NCBI GenBank assembly: GCA_016193385.1
Contig: JACPSF010000395.1
Span: 1 to 6,742, forward strand
Direction: 5' to 3'
Length of the DNA stretch: 6,742 nucleotides
Source of the DNA: Deltaproteobacteria bacterium
GTDB taxonomy: Bacteria > Desulfobacterota_B > Binatia > UBA9968
The notes beneath the pieces are model-generated. The model made no database searches. It was not told where the DNA came from and saw only the letters and a program-made list of their open reading frames with translations. Position 1 is the first letter of the stretch. Each line of letters starts with the position of its first letter. Shown here one piece after another: positions 1-5,617 of this stretch. A program made the position numbers and the translations under genes.

Positions 1-76
1 AAAGATCACGGACTGTGCGAGAAGAAAAAAAGGGGAAAGAAGAAAATTCTTTTCACGGGAAATGTCTGTGCTTCTT

Positions 77-180
77 GACCTGCCTGCTAATGGGTGACCT
101 GCCTGCTAATGGGTGACCTGCCTGCTAATGGGTGCTAATGGGTGCCTGCTAATGGGTGACCTGCCTGCTAATGGGTGACC
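77..180. repeat. 19-bp tandem repeat array with two shortened units
   Basis: The unit gacctgcctgctaatgggt occurs perfectly at 77-95, 96-114, 115-133 and 158-176, with a final gacc at 177-180. Between the third and last full units lie two shortened copies, 134-143 (10 bp) and 144-157 (14 bp), both of which keep the 3' end gctaatgggt, as slipped-strand deletions would leave. The units abut with no spacers. Each contains ATGGGTGA, so a short ATG-stop reading frame spans each junction, but no ribosome site precedes it. The rest of 1-290 shows no convincing gene; 1-60 is purine-rich low-complexity DNA. Confidence 0.95.
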
Positions 181-186
181 CCTTTC

Positions 187-216
187 TTGACAGATTGTTC
201 GCAAATGGTGGATATT
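187..216 (+). promoter_or_regulatory. possible sigma70 promoter reading toward the HNH gene
   Basis: A perfect consensus -35 hexamer TTGACA lies at 187-192. After an 18-nt spacer comes GATATT at 211-216, which matches the -10 consensus at four of six positions. It lies directly after the tandem repeats and about 75 bp before the cassette boundary, on the strand that would transcribe the cassette gene. Cassette genes usually lack their own promoter, so an outside promoter here makes sense. The call rests on hexamer matching only. Confidence 0.35.
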
Positions 217-254
217 GCTCCCAGTTTGCTTTTGTGGGATTGGAAAGGTTCGCG

Positions 255-297
255 CTAATACACTGCCAGAATTGCGGCAGTAGACCTATAGTTAGGT
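255..297 (+). other. hairpin and GTTAGGT core site at the left cassette edge
   Basis: GTTAGGT at 291-297 fits the integron core consensus GTTRRRY, with exchange expected after G291. Upstream, ACTGCC (262-267) and GGCAGT (276-281) form a 6-bp stem with an 8-nt loop, and CTAAT (255-259) could be a decayed R'' box. The arms are unequal by about seven bases, so a canonical preceding attC is not supported. It may be a degenerate attC, an attI-like end or a secondary insertion site. The core heptamer is firm; the upstream part is speculative. Confidence 0.45.
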
Positions 298-1214
298 GGC
301 CGAAACTGTACTTATGACCCATTCGCGAGCACCGATCTACTACCCCGACGCAGACTACGCGATTACTCTGCAGGCCGATGAGATAGACGATCTTCAGCAT
401 ATCGATCAGTTCTGGTTCTGGTCGGGCTGGCGAAATCGGCATTGGCCAGCGACGATTATTCGGCGCGGACTGAGATTGTACGGCTTTGATAAAAAGAGTC
501 GCCAATTCGTAGTAGTTCTCGAGGTAACCAGGGGCGGTTCGTTTGAATACCGGACCCCGAAGGAATACGCCCGTATCGCCAAAAAGCTGACTGGTTGGGA
601 TCCAGAAAACTCTGATCCGCACTGGAACCGCTTGCCCCAAGCGACCGATGGACGGCCCTGCACGGGCTTCGCTCTCCGTTGGAAGACAGTCAAGCGTACG
701 CACCTGCCCTGGCCGGGACAGTTTCCGCAGCTTGGTTGGTTGTCCTTATTGGACAACGGCTCGTCGGCGCAGTCTGTCGATCTCGGCAATCGCTCACCCG
801 AACGGGCTGAGATCAAAGTGAGCCGCGTTATCCGCGATACGCGCTTAACCCGTTACCTCAAACAGCTACACAACCACAAATGCCAACTCTGCCGAACAAG
901 GCTTCGGATTGCCGGCGGTGCAGGATATTCTGAAGGGCATCATCTTCGGCCGCTCGGTGAACCCCACAACGGCCCAGACATTCCCGAGAATGTCATAATC
1001 GTTTGCCCGAACTGTCATGCGAAGCTCGACTTTCTCGCGATGCCCTTAGTTCCCGATCGGATCAAAAACGTCCGTGGGCACAATGTAGGAAAGGAGTACG
1101 TTCGGTATCACAACTCGTTGGCCGAGTCGTGGACAGCCACCTAACAATCGGCTTGACACAGCCCTTCGGACCCGGTCGCTTCGCTCGCTGGCCTCGGCTG
1201 GTCAGCCTTGAGCG
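292..1214 (+). mobile_element. integron gene cassette carrying one EVE-like/HNH nuclease gene
   Basis: The left edge is the core G|TTAGGT at 291-297 and the right edge is an attC-like site ending in G|TTACAC at 1214-1220. The R'' box ACCTAAC (1139-1145) is the exact reverse complement of GTTAGGT at the left edge. This is expected because the first six bases of an inserted cassette come from its own attC in the circular form. One + strand gene fills the element, starting inside the left core and ending with its TAA inside R'', the compact layout typical of cassettes. No integrase gene is in the window, so this could be a lone cassette, part of an attC cluster without integrase, or the edge of a larger array. 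Confidence 0.7.
296..1144 (+). CDS. PUA/EVE-like domain fused to HNH endonuclease, putative modification-dependent restriction enzyme
   Basis: This 282-residue protein probably cuts DNA through a C-terminal HNH domain. Residues 196-241 hold CQLC (C196, C199), GHHLRPLG (H215/H216), HNGPDIPENV (N232) and CPNCH (C237, C240, H241). That is two CxxC pairs for structural zinc and an HNH-type site, followed by the common YHN tail (271-273). Residues ~10-150 resemble a PUA/EVE-like fold: an aromatic WFWSGWRNRHW segment, the strands RGLRLYGF and FVVVLEVTRG, and FPQLGWLSL at the end. EVE-HNH, PUA-HNH and SRA-HNH fusions are known modification-dependent restriction enzymes (VcaM4I is an EVE-HNH example), so recognition of modified cytosine is a reasonable inference but not shown. 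The GTG at 296 overlaps the cassette core; ATG 314 is an alternative, and neither has a clear ribosome site. The nuclease call is firm, the N-terminal domain name is moderate. Confidence 0.85.
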   Translation: MAETVLMTHSRAPIYYPDADYAITLQADEIDDLQHIDQFWFWSGWRNRHWPATIIRRGLRLYGFDKKSRQFVVVLEVTRGGSFEYRTPKEYARIAKKLTGWDPENSDPHWNRLPQATDGRPCTGFALRWKTVKRTHLPWPGQFPQLGWLSLLDNGSSAQSVDLGNRSPERAEIKVSRVIRDTRLTRYLKQLHNHKCQLCRTRLRIAGGAGYSEGHHLRPLGEPHNGPDIPENVIIVCPNCHAKLDFLAMPLVPDRIKNVRGHNVGKEYVRYHNSLAESWTAT

Positions 1215-1220
1215 TTACAC
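1139..1220 (+). other. attC-like recombination site
   Basis: R'' is ACCTAAC (1139-1145) and the R' position is GTTACAC (1214-1220), with exchange expected after G1214. Between them the arms pair as GGCT 1150-1153 with AGCC 1204-1207, GAC 1155-1157 with GTC 1201-1203, and CAGCC 1159-1163 with GGCTG 1196-1200. T1154 and A1158 stay unpaired on one arm only, like the extrahelical bases that set attC orientation. Short unpaired spacers separate the L and R boxes, and a GC-rich terminal region with TCGCTTCGCTCG lies in the middle. The 82-bp size is normal for attC. The TAA of the nuclease gene is within R''. Confidence 0.78.
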
Positions 1221-1246
1221 CGCCAAAACAAAATCTTTTGAGGTAG

Positions 1247-1486
1247 CGAGGGTTCCGCGAATACCAGATCGGCGGCTATCAGGTCCTCGACAAATGGCTC
1301 AAGGACCGGAAAAAGCGTATCCTCAGCACCGACGACATCAAGCACTACTGCCGCGTCGTGACCGCCCTGGCGATAACAATAGAAATCCAGGGTGAGATTG
1401 CTAGGCTTTATCCTCAAGTCGAAAAAAACGTTACTACCATCCGGCCTGTCAATGAAGGCCTTGCCTCTTTGGGAAATCGCCAATAA
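1247..1486 (+). pseudogene. C-terminal remnant of a type ISP/IIG-like DNA methyltransferase-restriction protein
   Basis: A 79-codon open stretch follows an in-frame TAG at 1244-1246 and ends at TAA 1484-1486. It begins near RGFREYQ and contains IGGYQVLDKWLKDRKKR, then ILSTDDIKHYCRVVTAL and ITIEIQGEI. From memory of the family, this IGGYQV-KWLKDR-hY-iv-aL-Ti block is the usual end of large N6-adenine methyltransferases of the type ISP/IIG and Eco57I-like kind, which run to roughly a thousand residues. All catalytic parts are absent and no start codon with a ribosome site is present, so this is a stub. It begins within ~30 bp of the attC-like site, so the rest of the gene was lost at or near that point. 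It is the relic of a restriction-modification gene, not a working enzyme. Confidence 0.7.
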
Positions 1487-1510
1487 AATATCTGATCGTT
1501 AGGAGATGTT

Positions 1511-1699
1511 ATGGCCAAAAAGATGGACAGGATTTTTGAGGAGATCAAGAGTCTCTCTGAAAAGGAGCAGAAGGAGTTTCTCGCCCTTTTACCCAAGGTC
1601 CTCAATCTAAGCCCCGAGGACCTACTGTGGGCGCGGCTCGCTGAGTCGGCCTTTAGCTTCTGGGATAACCCAGAGGATGCAATCTACGATGAGCTTTAA
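1511..1699 (+). CDS. antitoxin of a MazF-type toxin-antitoxin pair
   Basis: This 62-residue, strongly charged protein sits directly before a MazF-like toxin gene and shares DNA with it (ATGAGCTTTAA at 1689-1699). The ribosome site AGGAG (1501-1505) is five bases before the ATG. Residues ~1-30 are lysine/glutamate-rich and likely helical. The tail FWDNPEDAIYDEL (50-62) is acidic and aromatic; such C-terminal tails wrap the MazF dimer and block its RNA-binding groove in characterised pairs. No AbrB-type DNA-binding motif is evident, so it is not a classical MazE; the SEKEQKEFLALLPKVL helix may serve for dimerisation or DNA binding. It should neutralise the downstream toxin and, like most antitoxins, may repress the operon. 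Confidence 0.8.
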   Translation: MAKKMDRIFEEIKSLSEKEQKEFLALLPKVLNLSPEDLLWARLAESAFSFWDNPEDAIYDEL

Positions 1700-2033
1700 C
1701 CGCGGCGATGTCGTGCTAGTTCCTTTTCCTTTCACAGATCTAACAACCCATAAACAGCGCCCCGGCCTCGTCATTAGCTCGAATCAGTTTAACTCGTCTT
1801 CGGCTGACGCTATTCTCGTCGGGATCACTTCGCAGATTCCCAGAGATCTGGCCCAAAGCGATTACCGCCTGACCGCCGACGAACAACAAAAGGCTGGTTT
1901 GCCGAGACCGTCTATGGTCAAATCAGCCAAAATAGTGACGTTAAATCAAACGCTTATCCGGAGAATGCTCGGACGGCTCCCTGCGGAAACAGTCAATCAG
2001 ATTGTGAGTAAACTTGACGCAATAATAAAGTAG
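1689..2033 (+). CDS. mazF: MazF/PemK-family endoribonuclease toxin
   Basis: This 114-residue toxin of normal family length should cleave mRNA at short specific sequences when freed from its antitoxin. GDVVLVPFPFTDL (6-18) is the diagnostic first strand and loop of the MazF/PemK fold, and KQRPGLVIS (22-30) follows. R24 and T47 correspond in spacing to the catalytic Arg and Thr of Bacillus MazF (R25, T48). The C-terminal LNQTLIRRMLGRLPAETVNQIVSKL is the usual closing helix. I chose ATG 1689 because it gives the common short lead before GD and overlaps the antitoxin stop, a sign of coupled translation. ATG 1677 is in frame and would add four residues. All key positions are present, so the toxin looks intact. 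No clear terminator follows in 2034-2174. Confidence 0.9.
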   Translation: MSFNRGDVVLVPFPFTDLTTHKQRPGLVISSNQFNSSSADAILVGITSQIPRDLAQSDYRLTADEQQKAGLPRPSMVKSAKIVTLNQTLIRRMLGRLPAETVNQIVSKLDAIIK

Positions 2034-2174
2034 GCAAGATGTCGCAAAAAGCTGGGAAGAGGGGGAAAGAGGGAAAGGCTGGCTTCTTGGCATCCAGAGG
2101 CCGGCAAACTAGCTTGTCCCCGTTTAATTCGCTGGCTGATTTTCAACGTTGACCGCGGTTTTGGAGGAAACTGT

Positions 2175-3461
2175 ATGGCGCCATTTTTCCGCCGATATAA
2201 CGAAAGGTGGACCGGTCCAATTCGATGGGCGGCGGTTGTGTTTGTGTTCTTGGTGACGGGCAGCATGCCAGTGCTTGCTGGGGTGGCAAATCCGGTGGTG
2301 GTTCGAGGACCCCAACGGCTGCTCGTGGTCGCGGTTCGGTTCCCCGGCGCGCCCCCCACCTTCTCCCTCTCTCAGATCAAAGAAAAGGTGGGAAATGTGA
2401 ACCGATACATCCGTGCCGCCTCGTACGGCAAGGCCTGGCTCGAACCGAAAATCGCCGGCTGGTATGAGATGAGCGCCCCGCTCAGCGTGTATCAGGTAAG
2501 CCCGTTCAACTACAAGGTGGACAAGGCGCGGGTGCGGCGGCTCTTAGCCGATGCCTTAGCGGCAGCGCAGAGGGATACGGCTATCGACAACTATCATGTT
2601 GTGTGGATCGTCGTGGGGACGCGCACCAGACCCGGGGAAGGTTACGGAATGATCGCCTATTGCGCCAATCCGGGGATGCTTTCCGGCGTGATGGGTCGGA
2701 GGAGCGCTTTGGAGACGGTAGAGCTTCCCGGCGGCCTTACGTTCGCAGGCCCGGCCATCGTCAGCGCGGAGAACGCGCATGTTGGCCATGCCGCCCACGA
2801 TCTGCTGCACGCGCTGGGCGGCGCCAAGGATGGCAAGCGGGCCGTCCCCGACCTCTATGATTTCGACATGCAAAGCAATCCTGAGATTTTCCGAAACCCA
2901 CCGGGGGGGACCTTGGTGCCCAAGATTTTCGCCGTCCACGCTGGTCCATGGGACATCATGAGCCAGCACTTTATCGAGTTAACGAAGCCACCCCCCCAGC
3001 CGTCCACGTTTACCAGGCTGCAGCTCGGATGGATCGACCTCGATCAGGTGACCACTGTTTCTCCCGGGGAGACGCGGGAACTGGTGCTGGAGCCTCTGGC
3101 CCTCGGGAAAGGCAATTTGGCAGTTCGCGTCCCGGTGGACTCGAATCGTCACCTCTTGTTAGAAAACCGCCAGGCTGTTGGAGGTGACAGCGCGTTGCCT
3201 AGTTCCGGTCTTCTGGTGCTGCACATCGACACGGCACGGGAAGAAGGAAGAGGGATCGTACGGGTGGTGGACGCAAACCCAAGCGTGCCGTACCTTTATG
3301 GCGCGCCGTTTATCCCAGGCGCGGGGGAGCGCCACTACTATGCGGACCAAGTCATTGGGGTCGCTGTTGCGCCGCTGGCCATCGAGCCGGGCGGAATCTT
3401 GCGGCTGATGGTCACGACCCCGGAAAGGATTGCATATTATGTGACGGGTGCCCGGCGCTAA
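2175..3461 (+). CDS. secreted M6-like metalloprotease homologue with HDLLH motif
   Basis: The 428-residue product begins with a Sec-type signal: basic residues to ~17, a hydrophobic stretch at ~18-34 and VLA before a probable cleavage after residue 35. GGAGG (2163-2167) lies seven bases before the ATG. The body follows the M6 (immune inhibitor A-like) layout: zinc motif HDLLHALGG (208-216), PDLYDFD (225-231), the Met-turn GPWDIMS (257-263), FTRLQLGWI (279-287), and a beta-rich C-terminal part with LLLENRQ and SSGLLVLHID. Two features are odd. Position 209 is Asp where M6 peptidases carry the catalytic Glu of HExxH. About nine extra residues (GAKDGKRAV) separate HALG from PDLYD, where family members usually run HxLGLPDLYD, so the third zinc ligand is uncertain. 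It may be an inactive or slow enzyme, or part of a subfamily with HDxxH. The fold call is good, activity unknown. It stands alone, 141 bp after the toxin. Confidence 0.75.
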   Translation: MAPFFRRYNERWTGPIRWAAVVFVFLVTGSMPVLAGVANPVVVRGPQRLLVVAVRFPGAPPTFSLSQIKEKVGNVNRYIRAASYGKAWLEPKIAGWYEMSAPLSVYQVSPFNYKVDKARVRRLLADALAAAQRDTAIDNYHVVWIVVGTRTRPGEGYGMIAYCANPGMLSGVMGRRSALETVELPGGLTFAGPAIVSAENAHVGHAAHDLLHALGGAKDGKRAVPDLYDFDMQSNPEIFRNPPGGTLVPKIFAVHAGPWDIMSQHFIELTKPPPQPSTFTRLQLGWIDLDQVTTVSPGETRELVLEPLALGKGNLAVRVPVDSNRHLLLENRQAVGGDSALPSSGLLVLHIDTAREEGRGIVRVVDANPSVPYLYGAPFIPGAGERHYYADQVIGVAVAPLAIEPGGILRLMVTTPERIAYYVTGARR

Positions 3462-3544
3462 AGCCGCCCGCCCGGATTGTTTGTAGACACGGGGAGGGTC
3501 AGGGCTAGCGTGGAAGCATCTCATCCCCGGGCTCAGCCTACTCC

Positions 3545-3570
3545 GCCGAAGTAGCTTCGGCTACGAAGGC
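3545..3570. other. TTCG-loop hairpin in the gap after the protease gene
   Basis: GTAGC (3551-3555) and GCTAC (3560-3564) close a TTCG tetraloop. The stem extends past a GAA/GAA internal loop to GCC (3545-3547) paired with GGC (3568-3570). An alternative fold pairs GCCGAAG (3545-3551) with CTTCGGC (3555-3561). There is no T-run, so an intrinsic terminator is not supported; a dispersed hairpin repeat or an mRNA-end stabiliser is possible. A weaker 6-bp stem (AGGCGG 3594-3599 with CCGCCT 3613-3618) follows. The rest of 3462-3666 shows nothing recognisable. Confidence 0.5.
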
Positions 3571-3677
3571 CGGGCGCTCGTGGTCTTGTACGTAGGCGGA
3601 TAAAAGCAGACGCCGCCTTCCACTTCTTGACGAGTACCCAATCGCGGTGTACAGACGGTCGCAGATGGAGGGGAACG

Positions 3678-3872
3678 ATGAAACTCAATGTTGGCATTGA
3701 CATCGGAACTCTGACACAACGAAACTTTCTCGGCACTGTAGGCAAGGCCGCATTCCTTGCAGCGGGATCCACACTTCTTCCCTGGGACAAGCTCCCCGCA
3801 CAGACCAAGCTCAATGTCGGCACCATGAAGATCGGCGACCTCTCGCCCTTTTTCGTCGCACCGGACCGGCCC
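3678..3872 (+). pseudogene. truncated NMT1/SsuA-type ABC transporter substrate-binding protein, N-terminal fragment
   Basis: Only about the first 60-65 codons of a periplasmic solute-binding protein remain. ATG 3678 has a strong ribosome site, GGAGG at 3667-3671. The N-terminus has a Tat-like signal: TQRNFLG (10-16), then the hydrophobic VGKAAFLAAGSTLLP and LPAQ, where one of the usual twin arginines is Gln. The mature start KLNVGTMKIGDLSPFFVA matches the first strand and loop of NMT1/SsuA-like binding proteins. After FFVAPD the family sequence stops, and the same frame runs on to a stop at 4098-4100 only as antisense of the amidase gene. The break falls at about 3858-3880, at the amidase stop codon. 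KLNVG appears at residues 2-6 and again where the mature chain begins, with similar DNA, which suggests a small duplication. A chimeric ~140-residue product could be made but is unlikely to function. Confidence 0.65.
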
Positions 3873-5324
3873 CTATATGCCCTGGGGCAGTGGCGGCTTC
3901 CTTCGGTACCAGCCGGCCGCTCTTTCATAGGCATGGGCCACCTGAAAGACCACCTCCTCCTGGAACGGTCCCCCGACAACCTGCATCCCGACGGGCAAAC
4001 CAGTGGCGGTAAAGCCGCAGGGGACGCTGATCGACGGAAGTCCCGTTACGTTGAACGGAATCGTGCAAAGCATCAAAAAGTTTCCGCGCGCATCCTGTAG
4101 CGCAGTCCGCCTTCCATTCCTCTCAAGGTAGCCCTTCCGGCATTCTTCGATCGTCGGCGCCGGCACCGGCACGGTGGGAGCGATGATCACGTCCACCTTT
4201 TCCAGAGCCCGCTCGAACTCCTCGCAGATAAGCCTCCTGACCCGCTGCGCCGTGACGAAGACCTGAGCCGGAATCAGCAGCCCGGCGATCTGGGAGTAAA
4301 GCATCCCGGGGCTGTAGTCCCGCGGGCGAGTTCTCAGGTAGATCTCGTGGTCGGACATGCCTTCCGATCGGCTCGTCGCCGTTTGCACGGCCGGAATCAA
4401 ATCCAAATGAGGGATTGAGACCTCTTCGATCTTCATCCCCAAAGACTTAAAAGTTTTTGCGGCTTCGTCCAGGGCGCCATGCACTTCGTCGACCACGTCA
4501 TCATCGAAGTAACCCCTGAGGAGTCCCGCCTTCAGTCCTCTGACCTCTTTGCCTATTCGCCTGGCATAGCGGGGCACCGGCGCCTCAGCGCTCAGCGCAT
4601 CTTTAGGATCCCGGCCGGCTATGGCCTGTAAGACCAAGGCGCAATCCTCGACCGTCTTCGTCAAAATGCCGAAGTGATTCGTGGAGTGGCCTCCGGTCCC
4701 GGGCACGCCGCCAAAGGTGCTCACCCTGCCGTAGGTGGGCTTGAGCCCTACTACGCCGCAAAGGGAGGCCGGGTTCCTTATCGAGCCGGCGCTGTCCGTA
4801 CCGATGGAGGCCATGCACAGCGAAGCCGCGACGGCCACGGCGGAACCGCCGCTCGAACCTCCGGGAACTCGCTTCAGATCCCAGGGGTTATGGGTCGTGC
4901 CGTAAAACGGATTGATGCCGTGGCTCCCTTTCGCCCACTCGTGCATATGGGTTTTGCCCAGGATAACCGCCCCGCTCTCCCTGAGCCGGGTCACCGCCGT
5001 GGCGTCGAAATCCGGCACCCATTCCGCCAGAATCTTCGATCCGGCTGTGGTTCTTACCCCCCGCATCGCCAAGTTATCCTTGAGCGAGAAGGGAATCCCG
5101 TGCAGGGGCCCGCGGTACTTCCCGCGCCGAATTTCTCTCTCCGCCGCCCTGGCCGCGGTCAAAGCCTGATCCTTTGTCAGCGTCAAATAGGCATTGAGAG
5201 CCGGATTCAGCGTCTCGATCCGCTCCAGGTAGAGCTCCGCCAGCTTGACGGGCGAGAGCTCTCTTTTTCTGATCCGGCGGGCGGTCTCGGCGATCGTCAA
5301 CTCTTCCAACGCGACCGGCGTCAT
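3873..5324 (-). CDS. amidase signature family hydrolase (GatA/AtzE-like)
   Basis: This 483-residue, full-length amidase signature enzyme hydrolyses a C-N amide bond in the cytoplasm; no signal peptide is seen. The Ser-cisSer-Lys triad is complete: K82 in HGIPFSLKDN, S157 in PGGSSGGSA (154-162), and S181 in GTDSAGSIRNPA (175-186). The usual GTDTGGSIR reads GTDSAGSIR, a mild change that keeps the nucleophile. GLKPTYGRVS (193-202) and the C-terminal LPSISVPCG and GLPVGMQVVGG are also typical. The ATG at 5324 overlaps the TGA of the small upstream gene as ATGA, and GAGGGGGAG precedes it. Coupling to a GatC-like gene resembles the AtzG-AtzE arrangement and argues for a two-subunit hydrolase. No GatB is present, so a tRNA amidotransferase is unlikely. 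The stop sits at a rearrangement junction, but the reading frame seems complete. The substrate is unknown. Confidence 0.92.
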   Translation of the reverse strand: MTPVALEELTIAETARRIRKRELSPVKLAELYLERIETLNPALNAYLTLTKDQALTAARAAEREIRRGKYRGPLHGIPFSLKDNLAMRGVRTTAGSKILAEWVPDFDATAVTRLRESGAVILGKTHMHEWAKGSHGINPFYGTTHNPWDLKRVPGGSSGGSAVAVAASLCMASIGTDSAGSIRNPASLCGVVGLKPTYGRVSTFGGVPGTGGHSTNHFGILTKTVEDCALVLQAIAGRDPKDALSAEAPVPRYARRIGKEVRGLKAGLLRGYFDDDVVDEVHGALDEAAKTFKSLGMKIEEVSIPHLDLIPAVQTATSRSEGMSDHEIYLRTRPRDYSPGMLYSQIAGLLIPAQVFVTAQRVRRLICEEFERALEKVDVIIAPTVPVPAPTIEECRKGYLERNGRRTALQDARGNFLMLCTIPFNVTGLPSISVPCGFTATGLPVGMQVVGGPFQEEVVFQVAHAYERAAGWYRRKPPLPQGI

Positions 5325-5524
5325 TTTCTCCCCCTCTTGGATTTTGCCGGCGCGTCGGGTCTCCGATCGACCTTCATCAGCGGCATGACTCCGGTGAGAT
5401 CGACTTCGAACAGCGGTTTGAAGAGCCGGTTGGCGGCTTCTGCCTGCTTCGCAATCAATTCAATCTCCTCTTCGGTGAGCCCGAACCCGTACTCCGCATC
5501 GAGCCTCCTGACTTGGTCCTTCAT
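5321..5524 (-). CDS. GatC/AtzG-like small partner of the amidase
   Basis: This 67-residue protein is encoded just before the amidase, with stop and start overlapping as ATGA (5324-5321), so translation is almost certainly coupled. ATG 5524 is chosen because AGGAGG lies six bases upstream; an in-frame ATG at 5575 would add 17 basic residues with no ribosome site. Residues 15-36 (GLTEEEIELIAKQAEAANRLF) look like one amphipathic helix, and FEVDLTGVMPL (39-49) matches the 'vDl-gv-P' pattern of GatC and AtzG-like (DUF4089-type) proteins, which wrap around the amidase subunit and stabilise it. The tail (KSKRGRK) is basic. Size and position are the strongest evidence; the family match rests on this short pattern. 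Confidence 0.7.
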   Translation of the reverse strand: MKDQVRRLDAEYGFGLTEEEIELIAKQAEAANRLFKPLFEVDLTGVMPLMKVDRRPDAPAKSKRGRK

Positions 5525-5617
5525 CTCCCACCTCCTTTTCTGTTCCCTTCTGCCAAAGCTGAGCCCCGAAATCAAGGCGATTTTTTTCCTTCGATGCCGA
5601 TGATAAGAGTGATGGTA

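Noticed and set aside
77..180. CRISPR array
   Set aside because: The 19-bp units abut directly, with no spacers between them, and units of three lengths occur; this is a tandem repeat.
149..703. 184-codon minus-strand reading frame opposite the HNH gene
   Set aside because: Its protein has no recognisable motif, it runs through the repeat array, and the + strand frame has clear HNH and reader-domain residues.
1003..1395. 130-codon + strand frame crossing the attC-like site
   Set aside because: It is an out-of-frame reading of the HNH gene end and the methyltransferase stub; the composition is Arg-rich shadow-like and there is no ribosome site.
1498..1504. Second integron core site (GTTAGGA) before the antitoxin gene, which would make the TA pair a cassette
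   Set aside because: It breaks the final Y of GTTRRRY, overlaps the AGGAG ribosome site, and I found no matching R'' with paired L arms upstream or after 2033.
2034..2174. Intrinsic terminator or promoter between the toxin and protease genes
   Set aside because: There is no stem followed by a T-run; the best hexamer pair (TTGTCC with TGATTT) matches the consensus too weakly.
3533..3979. 148-codon minus-strand frame over the hairpin and binding-protein fragment
   Set aside because: It is Arg/Ser/Pro-rich with no family pattern, and the opposite strand holds a ribosome site and export signal.
4674..5603. 309-codon + strand frame opposite the amidase and GatC-like genes
   Set aside because: It mirrors GC-rich codons of the amidase; the amidase frame has all catalytic motifs, so this is a shadow.
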